A DNA stretch of 64,000 nucleotides, from assembly GCF_005519465.1 (NCBI RefSeq), contig NZ_CP027859.1:496001-560000 (forward strand), in the 5' to 3' direction. How positions within the stretch are numbered: the first letter of the stretch is position 1; each line of letters begins with the position of its first letter. The position numbers and the translations under genes are program-made. This DNA is from Streptomyces clavuligerus (GTDB lineage Bacteria; Actinomycetota; Actinomycetes; Streptomycetales; Streptomycetaceae). Of this stretch, positions 24,915 to 33,267 are shown piece by piece. Under the pieces are notes generated by a model that did not search any database, was not told the origin of the DNA, and saw only the letters and a list, made by a program, of their open reading frames with translations.

Positions 24915-25967
24915 CTACCTCAGACGCAGCTCCAGCAGCTCCTTCGAGGCGCCGCCACCGCAGGTGGGAGCGCCCGCGGCGAAATAGGCACGGCCGCGCA
25001 CCGCACCGGCGCCGAATCCGTGCCGGCTCCGGGGCAGGGGGCTCCCGGCGGACCAGTTGTCGGACTCGGGGTCGTAGACAGTCACGTCACCGAAGGTGCC
25101 TCCGTCGGAGCCGCATTCGCCTCCGGCGTAGACGATCCGGCCGTCGAGGACGACCGCGGCCCCGGCCGACCGGGGGGCCGGGAGCGGCGCCGCCGTGCCC
25201 CAGCGGCCCGTGCCGGTGCGGTACACGTCGTGGCGGGCCAGGTTGTCGGTCACGTCGGCCGTCCTGCCGCCGAACACATGGATGTCGCGGCCGAGGACCG
25301 CGACGCCCGCGTGATCGCGGGCCGCGCCGGGCAGCGGCTGCGCGGTGGTCCATCGGCACCGCCGCGGGTCATACACGAGGTGGCTGTTCACCGTGCCGTA
25401 TCCCAGGGAGATCGGGGGGTCCGGAATCGTGACGACCGACGTCGACGCACGCCCGCCGATGAGGTGAAGCCTGTCGTCCACGGCGGCGACGGCGACCGAT
25501 CCGAGCTTCTCGGGCATGTCGGGCAACCGGCTCCACCGGTCCCCGGCCGGGTGGTAGGCATAGGCCACCGGTTGCGGGTTCAGGTGCACCGCGTCGGTGA
25601 ACCCGCCGAAGGCGTACAGCCTTCCGTCGAGGGCGGCCACCCCGACGTGGGTGAGCGGGCGCGGCAGCGGCGCGTGTGACGACCACCGGTCAGTGCGCGG
25701 GTCGTAGCTGGTCACCACGTCCGATGCCCACACCGGTGCCGCGTCGTCACGCTGGAGGGTGCCGCCGACGACATACAGGCGGCCGTCGAGCGCGGCGGCC
25801 CCGACCTCGGCGCGGGCCTGCGGCATCGGTGTTCCGGCCCGCCAATGGTCCTGGCCATCGGCAGCGGCCCCCATGGCCCGCGCGCTGGTGCGGGGCGCGG
25901 CCAGACCGACGGCGGTGATCGAGAGTCCCGCCAGTGCGCCCAGGGCGCTTCGTCGCGAAAGAGACAT
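24915..25967 (-). CDS. Secreted kelch-repeat protein
   Basis: This 350-residue protein has an N-terminus, MSLSRRSALGALAG, that looks like a twin-arginine or lipid-free Sec signal. The mature part consists of six or so kelch repeats with DGRLYVVGG, DGRLYAFGG, DRLHLIGG and RDIHVFGG, each followed by a YDP-xxDRW pattern, predicting a beta-propeller. Kelch propellers bind ligands, or carry a copper-radical oxidase in the galactose oxidase family; no oxidase domain or copper ligands are evident here, so a binding role is more likely. The ATG at 25967 gives the complete signal. Confidence 0.85.
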   Translation of the reverse strand: MSLSRRSALGALAGLSITAVGLAAPRTSARAMGAAADGQDHWRAGTPMPQARAEVGAAALDGRLYVVGGTLQRDDAAPVWASDVVTSYDPRTDRWSSHAPLPRPLTHVGVAALDGRLYAFGGFTDAVHLNPQPVAYAYHPAGDRWSRLPDMPEKLGSVAVAAVDDRLHLIGGRASTSVVTIPDPPISLGYGTVNSHLVYDPRRCRWTTAQPLPGAARDHAGVAVLGRDIHVFGGRTADVTDNLARHDVYRTGTGRWGTAAPLPAPRSAGAAVVLDGRIVYAGGECGSDGGTFGDVTVYDPESDNWSAGSPLPRSRHGFGAGAVRGRAYFAAGAPTCGGGASKELLELRLR

Positions 25968-26289
25968 GACTCAACTGTGGGGATGACCTCTGTCCGGCGT
26001 CCAAGACCGATCCGGGAGGCCCGATACCGGATGAGTATGGTGGCTGGCCGGACGGCCTCGCGGCCTCCCGCCGCCCCCTGTGCCGGGCCGGGCCGATGCC
26101 TCCCCCGGCCGATAGCGGTACCGGCACCGCGGACCGCCCTCGGTGACCCCACCGGGCTGATCCGCGCGCCGCACGGAGCCCGCCTCGAACCGGTCACCGG
26201 GTGTTCACGGACTTCCGCTCCCGGCAGAGGTGTTCATGCCGCGCCCAGCGGTGGCTGCCGGGCGGGTGCGCCGCGATGGCAGGTTTGCC
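25968..26289. other. Intergenic region before LysR gene
   Basis: 322 bp between two minus-strand genes. It should contain the kelch gene promoter. No hairpin, repeat or small ORF that I would trust was seen. Confidence 0.35.
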
Positions 26290-27141
26290 TCAGTGCCGGT
26301 AGGCGGCCGTCGCGAGCCGTACGAACGGCCGGATCAACGGGTTCGCGTCACCCTCGTTCCACGCCGCCACCACCAGGCTCGGCTCCATGTCGGTCAACGG
26401 GACCACGGCCAGCTCCCCGGACAGCTCGTGCCCGAGCGGGGCCATGCCGACCGTGCCGTTCCACAGCACGGCCTGCACGCACTCCTGGACGCCGCGCACC
26501 ACCGGGCCCTCACGGGGCTCGCCGCCGTTCCAGTACGAGAGCCAGAGCGGGTCGGTGCCGTCCGGGAACCGGAACCAGCGCCGGGCCGCCAGGTCGGCCA
26601 GTTCCAGATGGTCGCGGCGGGCCAGCGGGTCGTCGGCGCGCAGCACCGCGCCCACCGGGTCGGCACGCAGCTTGTGCACCGTCAGGCCGGTCTCGTCGAA
26701 CGGTGCGCGGGTCAGGGCGACGTCGACCAGTCCCGCCCGCAGCCCGCAGGTCGGGTCGGTGAGGTCGGTCTCACGGATGCGGACCTCGACGTCCGGGTGG
26801 CGCAGGCGGTACGCGGCGGCCAGCCGCTGGGCACCCCGGTCGGTGCTGTCGCCCAGCAGTCCGACGGTGAGGACCGCGGTGCCCGCCGCCGCGGCCACCC
26901 GTACCCGTATCCGATCGGCCCGGGCGAGCAGGGTACGCGCCTCGGTCAGGAGCGTCGCCCCGGCGGGGGTGAGCGTCACGCCTGCTGCGGAGCGGCGGAG
27001 CAATGGGGTACCGAGGCCGGACTCCAACTGCTTGATCGCCCGGCTGAGGGGAGGCTGACTCATATGCAGCCGGGCGGCGGCCCGGCCGAAATGGAGTTCC
27101 TCGGCCACGGCCACGAAGTACCGCAGGGTGCGCAGCTCCAT
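26290..27141 (-). CDS. LysR-family transcriptional regulator
   Basis: This 283-residue regulator starts MELRTLRYFVAVAEELHFG, the standard LysR winged HTH (about 1-60), followed by a linker helix and a periplasmic-binding-like effector domain (about 90-283). The ATG at 27141 is set by family alignment; an upstream in-frame extension is repetitive and unlikely. LysR proteins usually control a divergent neighbour. Here the divergent gene is the secreted endonuclease/phosphatase-fold enzyme at 27778, although 636 bp separates them. The inducer is unknown. Confidence 0.9.
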   Translation of the reverse strand: MELRTLRYFVAVAEELHFGRAAARLHMSQPPLSRAIKQLESGLGTPLLRRSAAGVTLTPAGATLLTEARTLLARADRIRVRVAAAAGTAVLTVGLLGDSTDRGAQRLAAAYRLRHPDVEVRIRETDLTDPTCGLRAGLVDVALTRAPFDETGLTVHKLRADPVGAVLRADDPLARRDHLELADLAARRWFRFPDGTDPLWLSYWNGGEPREGPVVRGVQECVQAVLWNGTVGMAPLGHELSGELAVVPLTDMEPSLVVAAWNEGDANPLIRPFVRLATAAYRH

Positions 27142-27777
27142 GACCGGCGACGATACCCCTGCCGTATCGATCCTGGCCACGGCAGGGGGCGGGCCCTGGT
27201 GGACCGGGAGCCGTCTTTGCCGAGGACCTGGAGCGGTGACCCGCAGCGGTGCCGCCGGCGAAGTCGTCGCGTCCGGGGCCGGCGTCATGCCGTGATCACT
27301 ATCCCGGAACGGGACGGACAGGACGGACAGGACAGATGGACGGGACGGACGGATGAAAGGAAACGGGACGCAAGGAAACGGGAGGGGACGGGCCGCTGGG
27401 CCGGTCGTCCTCCGGGCAGTCGCCGCTCCGGCGCCGCGCACTCCGGCGGGTGCCGGGAGCCTGCCGGTACGGGACGGTGGCACCCCGCAGGGCGTCCCGG
27501 GCGCCGGGGGCTGCCGGTGCTCCACCCGCGGAGCCTTCGGCAACCCGGAGCCGGAGGGAGCGGGTCTGCTCCACCCCGTCGATGTCTCGAAGCCCACGGG
27601 CGCCCGCACGCTGTCCAGCGCGAGCGCGGCGACGCCGCAGGTCCCGGCTGTTGATCATTCAGCATCTGTCGTTGCGCCTGGGTTCATGTGTCGTGCACGA
27701 GTGGCCTCAAAACTTTCTCCCGGCCCGCGTCGAACCGTGACCGGGCCATGGACGCAGGCGATTACTGGAGGTCATGG
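27142..27777. repeat. Long divergent intergenic region with short purine-rich repeats
   Basis: Between the LysR gene and the endonuclease-fold gene. At about 27300-27400 the plus strand carries many copies of GGAC-type words (GGACGGACAGGAC and similar) and two copies of AAGGAAACGGGA. These may be slippage products, a regulatory array or simple low complexity. No gene was recognised. Confidence 0.4.
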
Positions 27778-28872
27778 ATGGTCGAGCGGCGTGAGTTGCT
27801 GGGGATGGTCGGCGCGGCCGTCGGAGCGGGAGTGCTGGGCATGGGCACGGCCGAGGCCGCCCCGCGGGACGGGCGGAAGCACGGCGGGCCCCGGCACCGG
27901 AAGCTCAAGGTCATGCAGTTCAACATCTGGCTCGGCGGCAGCCGGGTGCCGGGCGGCCGGGCGGGTATCGCCGACACCATCGCCGCGGTCGAACCGGACG
28001 TGGTGATGCTCAGCGAGTCGAACCCGGAGCGGGTGGCCCATCTCCTGGCCGATCTCGCCGAGCGCGGGCTGACCTACTTCGACAACAAGAACCCCGTCGA
28101 CCCGGCGGTGATCTCGCGTTACCCGATCATCGAGCACGCCTCCTTCCCGTACTGGTCAAAGGCGGTCGTCTCGGTCGACGGCACCGAGGTCGCGGCCTAC
28201 TCCGGGCACCTGGAGTACCGCTACTACGTCAACTACCTGCCGCGCGGCTACGGCGGCGGCACCCCGTCGCCCCTGGAGACCTCCGAGTACGGCTGGGGCG
28301 AGATCCCGACCGGTCCCATCACCGACACCGGCCTGATCACACGGCTCAACGCGGCCTCCGGACGCACGAAGGTGACCAGGACGGTACTCGCGGACGCCGC
28401 CGAGGAACGGGCCAAGGGGCGGCTGACGCTGCTGGCCGGTGACTTCAACGAGCCCTCCCACCGGGACTGGAACCACCGGACCCGGAACCTGTTCGACCAC
28501 AACGGCACCGTCGTCACCTGGTCGACGACGAAGGCGATCGAGGACGCCGGTTTCCGCGACAGCTATCGCGTGATCCACCCCGACCCCGTCCGGCGGCCGG
28601 GCTTCACCTGGCCGAGCGACAACCCCGGCGCCGACGTCAGTCAGCTCACCTGGGCGCCGAAGGCCGACGAACGGGACCGGATCGACTTCGTCTTCTACCA
28701 CCCTGACAGACGAATCCACCTGCTCGACAGCGTGATCGTCGGGCCGTCCAGCACCATCGTCCGCAATCAGCGGGTGGAGGAATCGGGCAGGGACAGGTTC
28801 TGGGAACCCACCTGGACCTGGCCGACCGACCACAAGGCCGTCCTCAGCACCTTCCGGGTGACCATCCGCTGA
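27778..28872 (+). CDS. Exported endonuclease/exonuclease/phosphatase-fold hydrolase
   Basis: This 364-residue protein has an N-terminal export signal (MVERRELLGMVGAAVGAG then GMGTAEAA). DNase I-like fold motifs appear in order: QFNIWLGG, VVMLSESNPE (metal-binding Glu), YSGHLEYR (catalytic His region), LLAGDFNEPSH (Asp-Asn), DRIDFVFY and TDHKAVLS (final Asp-His). The family cleaves phosphodiester or phosphomonoester bonds in nucleic acids, sphingomyelin or inositol phosphates. An exported member may scavenge phosphate or act on lipids; the substrate cannot be assigned. GGAGG 6 nt upstream supports the ATG at 27778. Confidence 0.85.
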   Translation: MVERRELLGMVGAAVGAGVLGMGTAEAAPRDGRKHGGPRHRKLKVMQFNIWLGGSRVPGGRAGIADTIAAVEPDVVMLSESNPERVAHLLADLAERGLTYFDNKNPVDPAVISRYPIIEHASFPYWSKAVVSVDGTEVAAYSGHLEYRYYVNYLPRGYGGGTPSPLETSEYGWGEIPTGPITDTGLITRLNAASGRTKVTRTVLADAAEERAKGRLTLLAGDFNEPSHRDWNHRTRNLFDHNGTVVTWSTTKAIEDAGFRDSYRVIHPDPVRRPGFTWPSDNPGADVSQLTWAPKADERDRIDFVFYHPDRRIHLLDSVIVGPSSTIVRNQRVEESGRDRFWEPTWTWPTDHKAVLSTFRVTIR

Positions 28873-29063
28873 GCGGGCCCCTCTCCCGTCGACGGCCACC
28901 GGCCCGGGACGCCACGGGTCCACGGGCCTCCGGCGGCCCGGCCCCTCCTTCCGGCCCCGGGCCGCGCCCCCGGCGGAACAGCACCGGCGGGGGCGCGGGC
29001 CCCGGAAGTCGCGACGGGCCGGACCGCGCTCCGGCGGACACCGGACACCGGACAGCGACCGGA

Positions 29064-29804
29064 TCAGGGATGTCCGCCCCGCCGCCTCCCGGGTGCCGAC
29101 TCGGCCTCGGCGGACAGGGAAACGGGCGGGCCGGGAGTCCCCTTCCCCGTACGGGCGGAGGAAGGCGCGTTCCCCGTGCGGACGGAGGCAGGCACGTTCC
29201 CCATGCGGGCGGAGGCAGGCGCGGTGTCTCCCGCGTGGTGCACATGGGCCCGCAGCCCCTGCGGTCCGAACAGGATGAGCAGTTCGACCGCGCCGCCGTC
29301 GGCGGTGCCCAGCCAGTGCGGCAAGGAGGTGTCGAACTCGGCGGCCTCACCGGGCGGCAGGGTCAGATCGCGCTCGCCGAGCACGAGCCGCAGACGGCCG
29401 CTGAGCACATAGAGCCATTCGAAGCCCTCGTGGGTCCGCGGGGCGGGTTCGAGCGGCCCCGGGCGGGCGGGGATGATCATCTTGAACGCGTGGACCCCGC
29501 CCGGGCGGCGGGACAGGGGCACGAAGGTGATGCCGAACCGGCTGACCGGCTTGAGATGGACGCGGGGGTCACCGGTGCGCGGGGCGCCGACGAGGTCGTC
29601 CAGGGGAACGTTGTAGGTGCGGGCCAGGGGCAGCAGCAGTTCCAGGGTCGGCCGGCGCTGCCCGTTCTCCAGCCGGGACAGGGTGCTCTCCGACACACCG
29701 GTCGTCGTCGCGAGATCGGCGAGGGTGATGCCGCGGTCCCGCCGCAGGGCGCGAAGGCGCGGTCCCACCGCGTCGAGCACCTCGTCGTCCGTGGTCCGGT
29801 CCAT
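29064..29804 (-). CDS. XRE-family regulator with C-terminal cupin
   Basis: This 246-residue regulator has an XRE helix-turn-helix at about 10-70 (ITLADLATTTGVSESTLSRL is the recognition region) and a cupin sensor at about 95-190 (PRTHEGFEWLYVLSGRLRL and PPGEAAEFDTSLPHWL). Such proteins sense small ligands and often repress a neighbouring gene. It is divergent from the methyltransferase at 29892, 87 bp apart. A C-terminal tail beyond the cupin contains imperfect repeats (RMGNVPASVRTGN and similar) from a DNA repeat at about 29150-29225, probably a recent expansion. An inverted repeat lies just before its ATG. Confidence 0.88.
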   Translation of the reverse strand: MDRTTDDEVLDAVGPRLRALRRDRGITLADLATTTGVSESTLSRLENGQRRPTLELLLPLARTYNVPLDDLVGAPRTGDPRVHLKPVSRFGITFVPLSRRPGGVHAFKMIIPARPGPLEPAPRTHEGFEWLYVLSGRLRLVLGERDLTLPPGEAAEFDTSLPHWLGTADGGAVELLILFGPQGLRAHVHHAGDTAPASARMGNVPASVRTGNAPSSARTGKGTPGPPVSLSAEAESAPGRRRGGHP

Positions 29805-29812
29805 GAGGGCAT

Positions 29813-29829
29813 CTTGCCATTGCCGCAAG
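29813..29829. promoter_or_regulatory. Inverted repeat CTTGC-N7-GCAAG, possible XRE operator
   Basis: CTTGC (29813-29817) and GCAAG (29825-29829) flank 7 nt, starting 9 bp upstream of the XRE-cupin ATG in the short divergent region. The size and position fit an autoregulatory operator for a dimeric XRE repressor that would also control the methyltransferase. Not tested. Confidence 0.35.
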
Positions 29830-29891
29830 TTTCCGTGCCGGTTCGTGGTGTGCGCGGTGAGACTGGGCGCCCACCGACACAAGGAGATCCG

Positions 29892-30517
29892 ATGGGCACC
29901 ACCGACGCGGTCGCGTTCTGGGACGGCGTGTACGCGGACCGGCCGGAGGCCATGGACCCGCGGCCGAATGTCCGGCTCACCGGGACGGTGGCGGAGCTGC
30001 CGCCCGGTGACGCGCTGGACCTCGGGTGCGGCACGGGCGGCGACGCGCTGTGGCTGGCCCGTCAGGGGTGGCGGGTCACCGCCGTGGACATCTCGGCCGT
30101 GGCGGTCGAGCGGCTCGCCGGGCTCGCCCGGGCGCACGCCCTGGACGGCCGGGTCTCCGCCGTGCGGCACGACCTGCGCACGTCCTTCCCGTCGGGCGGA
30201 TTCGACCTGATCAGCGCCCACTATCTGCACACCCCCTTCGATCTGGACCGGGCAGCCGTCCTGCGCTCGGCCACGCGCGCACTGCGTCCGGGCGGACGGC
30301 TGCTGGTCGTCGACCACGGCTCGGCCGCACCGTGGTCGTGGAACCGGAATGATCCGGGCGTCCGTTACCCGGGTCCGCGGGAGGTCGCCACGGACATCGG
30401 TCTGGATCCGGCGGTGTGGACGGTCGAACGGGCCGACACACCCCGCCGGATCGCGAACGGACCGGACGGGCGGACCGCCGCCGTTCAGATCACCGGACGG
30501 GGTCGGTGTCGCGGTGA
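29892..30517 (+). CDS. Class I SAM-dependent methyltransferase, 3' end uncertain
   Basis: The fold starts MGTTDAVAFWDGVYADRPE, with the SAM-binding motif I LDLGCGTGGDALWLA (about 37-51), an acidic TAVDIS strand, and HDLRTSFPSGGFDLISAHY, continuing to GGRLLVVDHG. AAGGAGAT precedes the ATG. It is probably a small-molecule methyltransferase; substrate unknown. The reading frame does not stop after the domain: it runs on for 2 kb opposite a well-supported minus-strand gene. A one-base shift near 30470-30490 would give a stop at 30515-30517, a normal length. Either the gene is frameshifted or the sequence has an error, so the end given here is an inference. Divergent from the XRE-cupin regulator. 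Confidence 0.65.
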
Positions 30518-30584
30518 CCGCGCCGACCTGGGACGCCGGGTGTCCGTGTCCGTCCCCTGTCGGCGCGGGTCACGACCGAGGGGT

Positions 30585-32021
30585 TCAGCGACGGGCGGCC
30601 GTCCCGGGCAGACCGGTTCCCGCCGACCAGATCTGGCCGATGTAACGGCCCGTCGGCTCATCCCACCTGGTCTCCTCCCACACACCGGCGGCCTGGCCCG
30701 CCGCTCCTCCGGCGACATGGCCGATGGCCACCGCCGACGGTGTCCGGCTGAGCGTCTTCGGCGCGGTCCAGACGCCGTCGACCCGCGCGGCGTGCCGGAA
30801 GACCCGTCCGGTGTCCCAGGTCGGCGACGCCTCCTGCACCCAGCCCACATGGACGGTACCGTCGGGGCCGATCTCCGCGTCGAACTGCTCGGGGACGTAA
30901 TCCGTCGACAGCGTCCGGACCGGGGACCAGGCACCGGCGGTGGAACGTGTGACCGCACGGGTGCCGAAACCGATGGTGCGGTGGTCGACCCAGACCACGG
31001 TGATCTCGCCGTTGGGCGCGACGAGCGGGCGGGTCGTGACCGCCGAGTGCACCTCGGCGACGGTCTCGACCGGACCCCACTGGGTGCTGCCTGCCTCGCG
31101 GACGGTCATCGCCATCGTGTCGGGACCGCCGACCGTGTCGGCGGGGCTGGTCCACAGCAGCACGGACCTGCCGTCGGGCCCCTGCCCGGCCTGGACCGCG
31201 TGCGCTTCGGACGAAGGCGCGGAGAGCGCCCGGGGCGCGGTCCACCCTGCCGCGCCGGCCGGCTTGTCGACGGCCATGACGGCGCTGGTGTGCGGACCGT
31301 TCTCGTTCCAGACGACCGTCAGCGACCCGTCCGCCGCGACGAGGATCTGCTGGTCCCCCTCGGTGGTGTCGGCGGGGGTGGTGTCGAGGCGTTCGGGGGT
31401 GGACCAGTCTCCGGCCGGGGTGGCGCGCTGGGTGACGAGGATCTCGGAGGACTGGCTGGAGGCCGACTGCCGCCAGGCCATCACGGCGCTGCCCGACGGG
31501 CCGATCGCCATGGCCGGGATGATCGGGGAGGAGTGCTGGACGATGTCGACCGGGGTCGACCAGCCCGTCGCGCCGGGGGCGAGCACCGAGGTGCGGATGG
31601 TGTACGAGGGCCCCGTCCGCAGCCAGGTCAGGGTGACGGAGCCGTCGGGCGCGGGGAGCAGTCGCACGGCCGGATGGCCCTTGCGCACGTCCATGGTGTC
31701 GACGAGCGTCGACGCGCCCCAGGTGGCGCTGTTCGCGGGCCGGACGGCCACCCGGACCTCCAGGTCGTCGGTTCCGTCGACCTGGCGGTACAGGGCCGCG
31801 ACGACATCGCCGTTGGCGGCGGTCTTCACGTCGATGACGTTGACGGCCTCGTCCCCGCCGGTCAGTGCCGTCGGGGTGCTCCACGGTCCGGTCGCGCTCG
31901 CGGGCGCCGCCGCGGCGATGGGGGCGGTTCCCGCCATGGTGCCCATCGCCAGCACGGAGACGAGCGAAGCACCGGCTATCCGGCGCAGAACCCTGCCGCG
32001 AGGTTGAACGTGCTTTCTCAA
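30585..32021 (-). CDS. Secreted propeller-like protein with TTG start
   Basis: This 478-residue protein begins with a signal peptide (hydrophobic VLRRIAGASLVSVLAMG, cleavage near AAAAPASA). The mature sequence has repeats of about 45-50 residues: a W-STP or W-PVET word, then a stretch such as PDGSVTLTWLR or NGEITVVWVD. This suggests a six- or seven-bladed sialidase-like beta-propeller. No catalytic residues of sialidases (Asp boxes) are obvious. The start is TTG at 32021 because AGGAGGAG lies just upstream, although the frame is open for 33 further codons. Exported; role unknown. Confidence 0.78.
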   Translation of the reverse strand: MRKHVQPRGRVLRRIAGASLVSVLAMGTMAGTAPIAAAAPASATGPWSTPTALTGGDEAVNVIDVKTAANGDVVAALYRQVDGTDDLEVRVAVRPANSATWGASTLVDTMDVRKGHPAVRLLPAPDGSVTLTWLRTGPSYTIRTSVLAPGATGWSTPVDIVQHSSPIIPAMAIGPSGSAVMAWRQSASSQSSEILVTQRATPAGDWSTPERLDTTPADTTEGDQQILVAADGSLTVVWNENGPHTSAVMAVDKPAGAAGWTAPRALSAPSSEAHAVQAGQGPDGRSVLLWTSPADTVGGPDTMAMTVREAGSTQWGPVETVAEVHSAVTTRPLVAPNGEITVVWVDHRTIGFGTRAVTRSTAGAWSPVRTLSTDYVPEQFDAEIGPDGTVHVGWVQEASPTWDTGRVFRHAARVDGVWTAPKTLSRTPSAVAIGHVAGGAAGQAAGVWEETRWDEPTGRYIGQIWSAGTGLPGTAARR

Positions 32022-32695
32022 AGCTCCTCCTGTTGGCTTCCACAGCCATGGTGTCCTGACGGGCGCATCGGCTCCGGCCACGGCTCGCGAACCCGACAAA
32101 TCGATGCCCCGTACATGCAAACGGGCGGACGGTATCGATCACCGCCTGCAGTCGCCTTGCCACTCGCATGCCACGTCACGCGGACGCACGGGCGGCTTCC
32201 GCTGCTGGCCGGGCGAACCGGGGACGGCCAGGAGTCCGATCGCCGGTGCCGCATCCGCCGTCCAGCCGTTCCGCCGTCCTGCCGTTTCGCCGTTCCGCCG
32301 TTCCGCCGTTCCGCCGTTCCGCCGTCCAGGATCGCCAGGCACGTGAAGCTGTCCCCGTTGAACGCGCGAGCAGTCCGCCGTCCCCGCAGCATCCGCCGAA
32401 AGACACGTGCCGCTGTGGTTGTTCCTGAGGGAGTGCACCGGGTACCCATCGACGTATTTTTCCCGGGCCGACGTCCACAGCCGATCAACGGACAGGCCGC
32501 AGTGGAACTGCTGGGGACAGGTGAACCCGTATGGGGCTCCCGGGACCGACAGACCCTGTCGCTGTTCGAGTTGCTGAAGTGGTGAGCGTTCGACCGGACC
32601 ATGCGTGAGCCGGCGGGCGTTCCCAGGCGATACCGGGTCTGACAGGCTGTGATATGCGGGGAGCTGTCGCGTCTCGCCGCAGGATGGAGGTCCGG
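32022..32695. repeat. Intergenic region with CCGTTCCG tandem repeat
   Basis: At about 32262-32325 the unit CCGTTCCGC or CCGCCGTTC is repeated several times in a row, a variable-number tandem repeat candidate. On the minus strand around 32300-32440 a reading frame contains LRNNHSGTCLSADAAG, which resembles one ricin-type lectin repeat, but the frame degrades into repeat-encoded RRNGGTAE; it may be a remnant. No intact gene was seen. Confidence 0.45.
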
Positions 32696-32989
32696 ATGGC
32701 GGGGATCGAGGGCGAGCCGGCGGAGGTACGGATTCCGCGTGCGGCCCTGGACGCCATGGCCGCAGCGCTGAGCGTGCGAACGGCGGCGATGCGGACCTGG
32801 CCCGACGGCATCGACTGGATGTACCCGATGGGGACGTGGGAGCAGCCGCACCTGGAGTTCGCGCTCATGCCCGGCGGTGAGGAGGTGTGGCTGCGGATGT
32901 CCACCGACCGTTCCAGCGTCGCCGTGTGGACCATCCAGCAGTGGTGGGAGTTCACCAAAGAGCTGCCCGAGGCGACGCCCCCCGGCTGA
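32696..32989 (+). CDS. Small conserved-looking hypothetical protein
   Basis: This 97-residue acidic protein starts MAGIEGEPAEVRIPRAALDA. GGAGG lies 5 nt before the ATG at 32696; two earlier in-frame starts are less well supported. Trp and Met are frequent in the second half (WLRMSTDRSSVAVWTIQQWW), suggesting a compact cytoplasmic alpha/beta fold. No signal peptide. I do not recognise the family. A clear terminator follows. Confidence 0.6.
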   Translation: MAGIEGEPAEVRIPRAALDAMAAALSVRTAAMRTWPDGIDWMYPMGTWEQPHLEFALMPGGEEVWLRMSTDRSSVAVWTIQQWWEFTKELPEATPPG

Positions 32990-33014
32990 CATCGTCCCTC
33001 GGTGCGCTGCGAAC

Positions 33015-33050
33015 GGCCCGTCCCCGGCAGACCATTGCCGGGGGCGGGCC
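33015..33050 (+). terminator. Terminator hairpin after small hypothetical gene
   Basis: GGCCCGTCCCCGGCA (33015-33029) pairs with TGCCGGGGGCGGGCC (33036-33050), a 15-bp stem with one mismatch and a 6-nt loop, 26 bp after the stop codon. Confidence 0.65.
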
Positions 33051-33267
33051 GTCGGCGTTCGCCGTGGCCGTCCGAGCCGGGTGAGCCGGGTGATGGCGGT
33101 GTCCGTCCGGTCATCGGCTGTCCCGACCTGGTACAGGCGGCTCCGGCGGCCCCGGCGGACACCGCCCGGTGCCCACCGGGACACGCCACACTGCCCCCGC
33201 GCTTCTGGTAACAGACTCACCCACCGGTTAGGAAGAATCACTCTCGGTTTCTCGGAAGGAAGCCTCC

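Noticed and set aside
29070..32585. Open frame of 1171 codons on the plus strand across the XRE, methyltransferase and propeller genes
   Set aside because: Only the methyltransferase part has a fold and codon bias; the rest is opposite a well-supported secreted protein and is a high-GC artefact.
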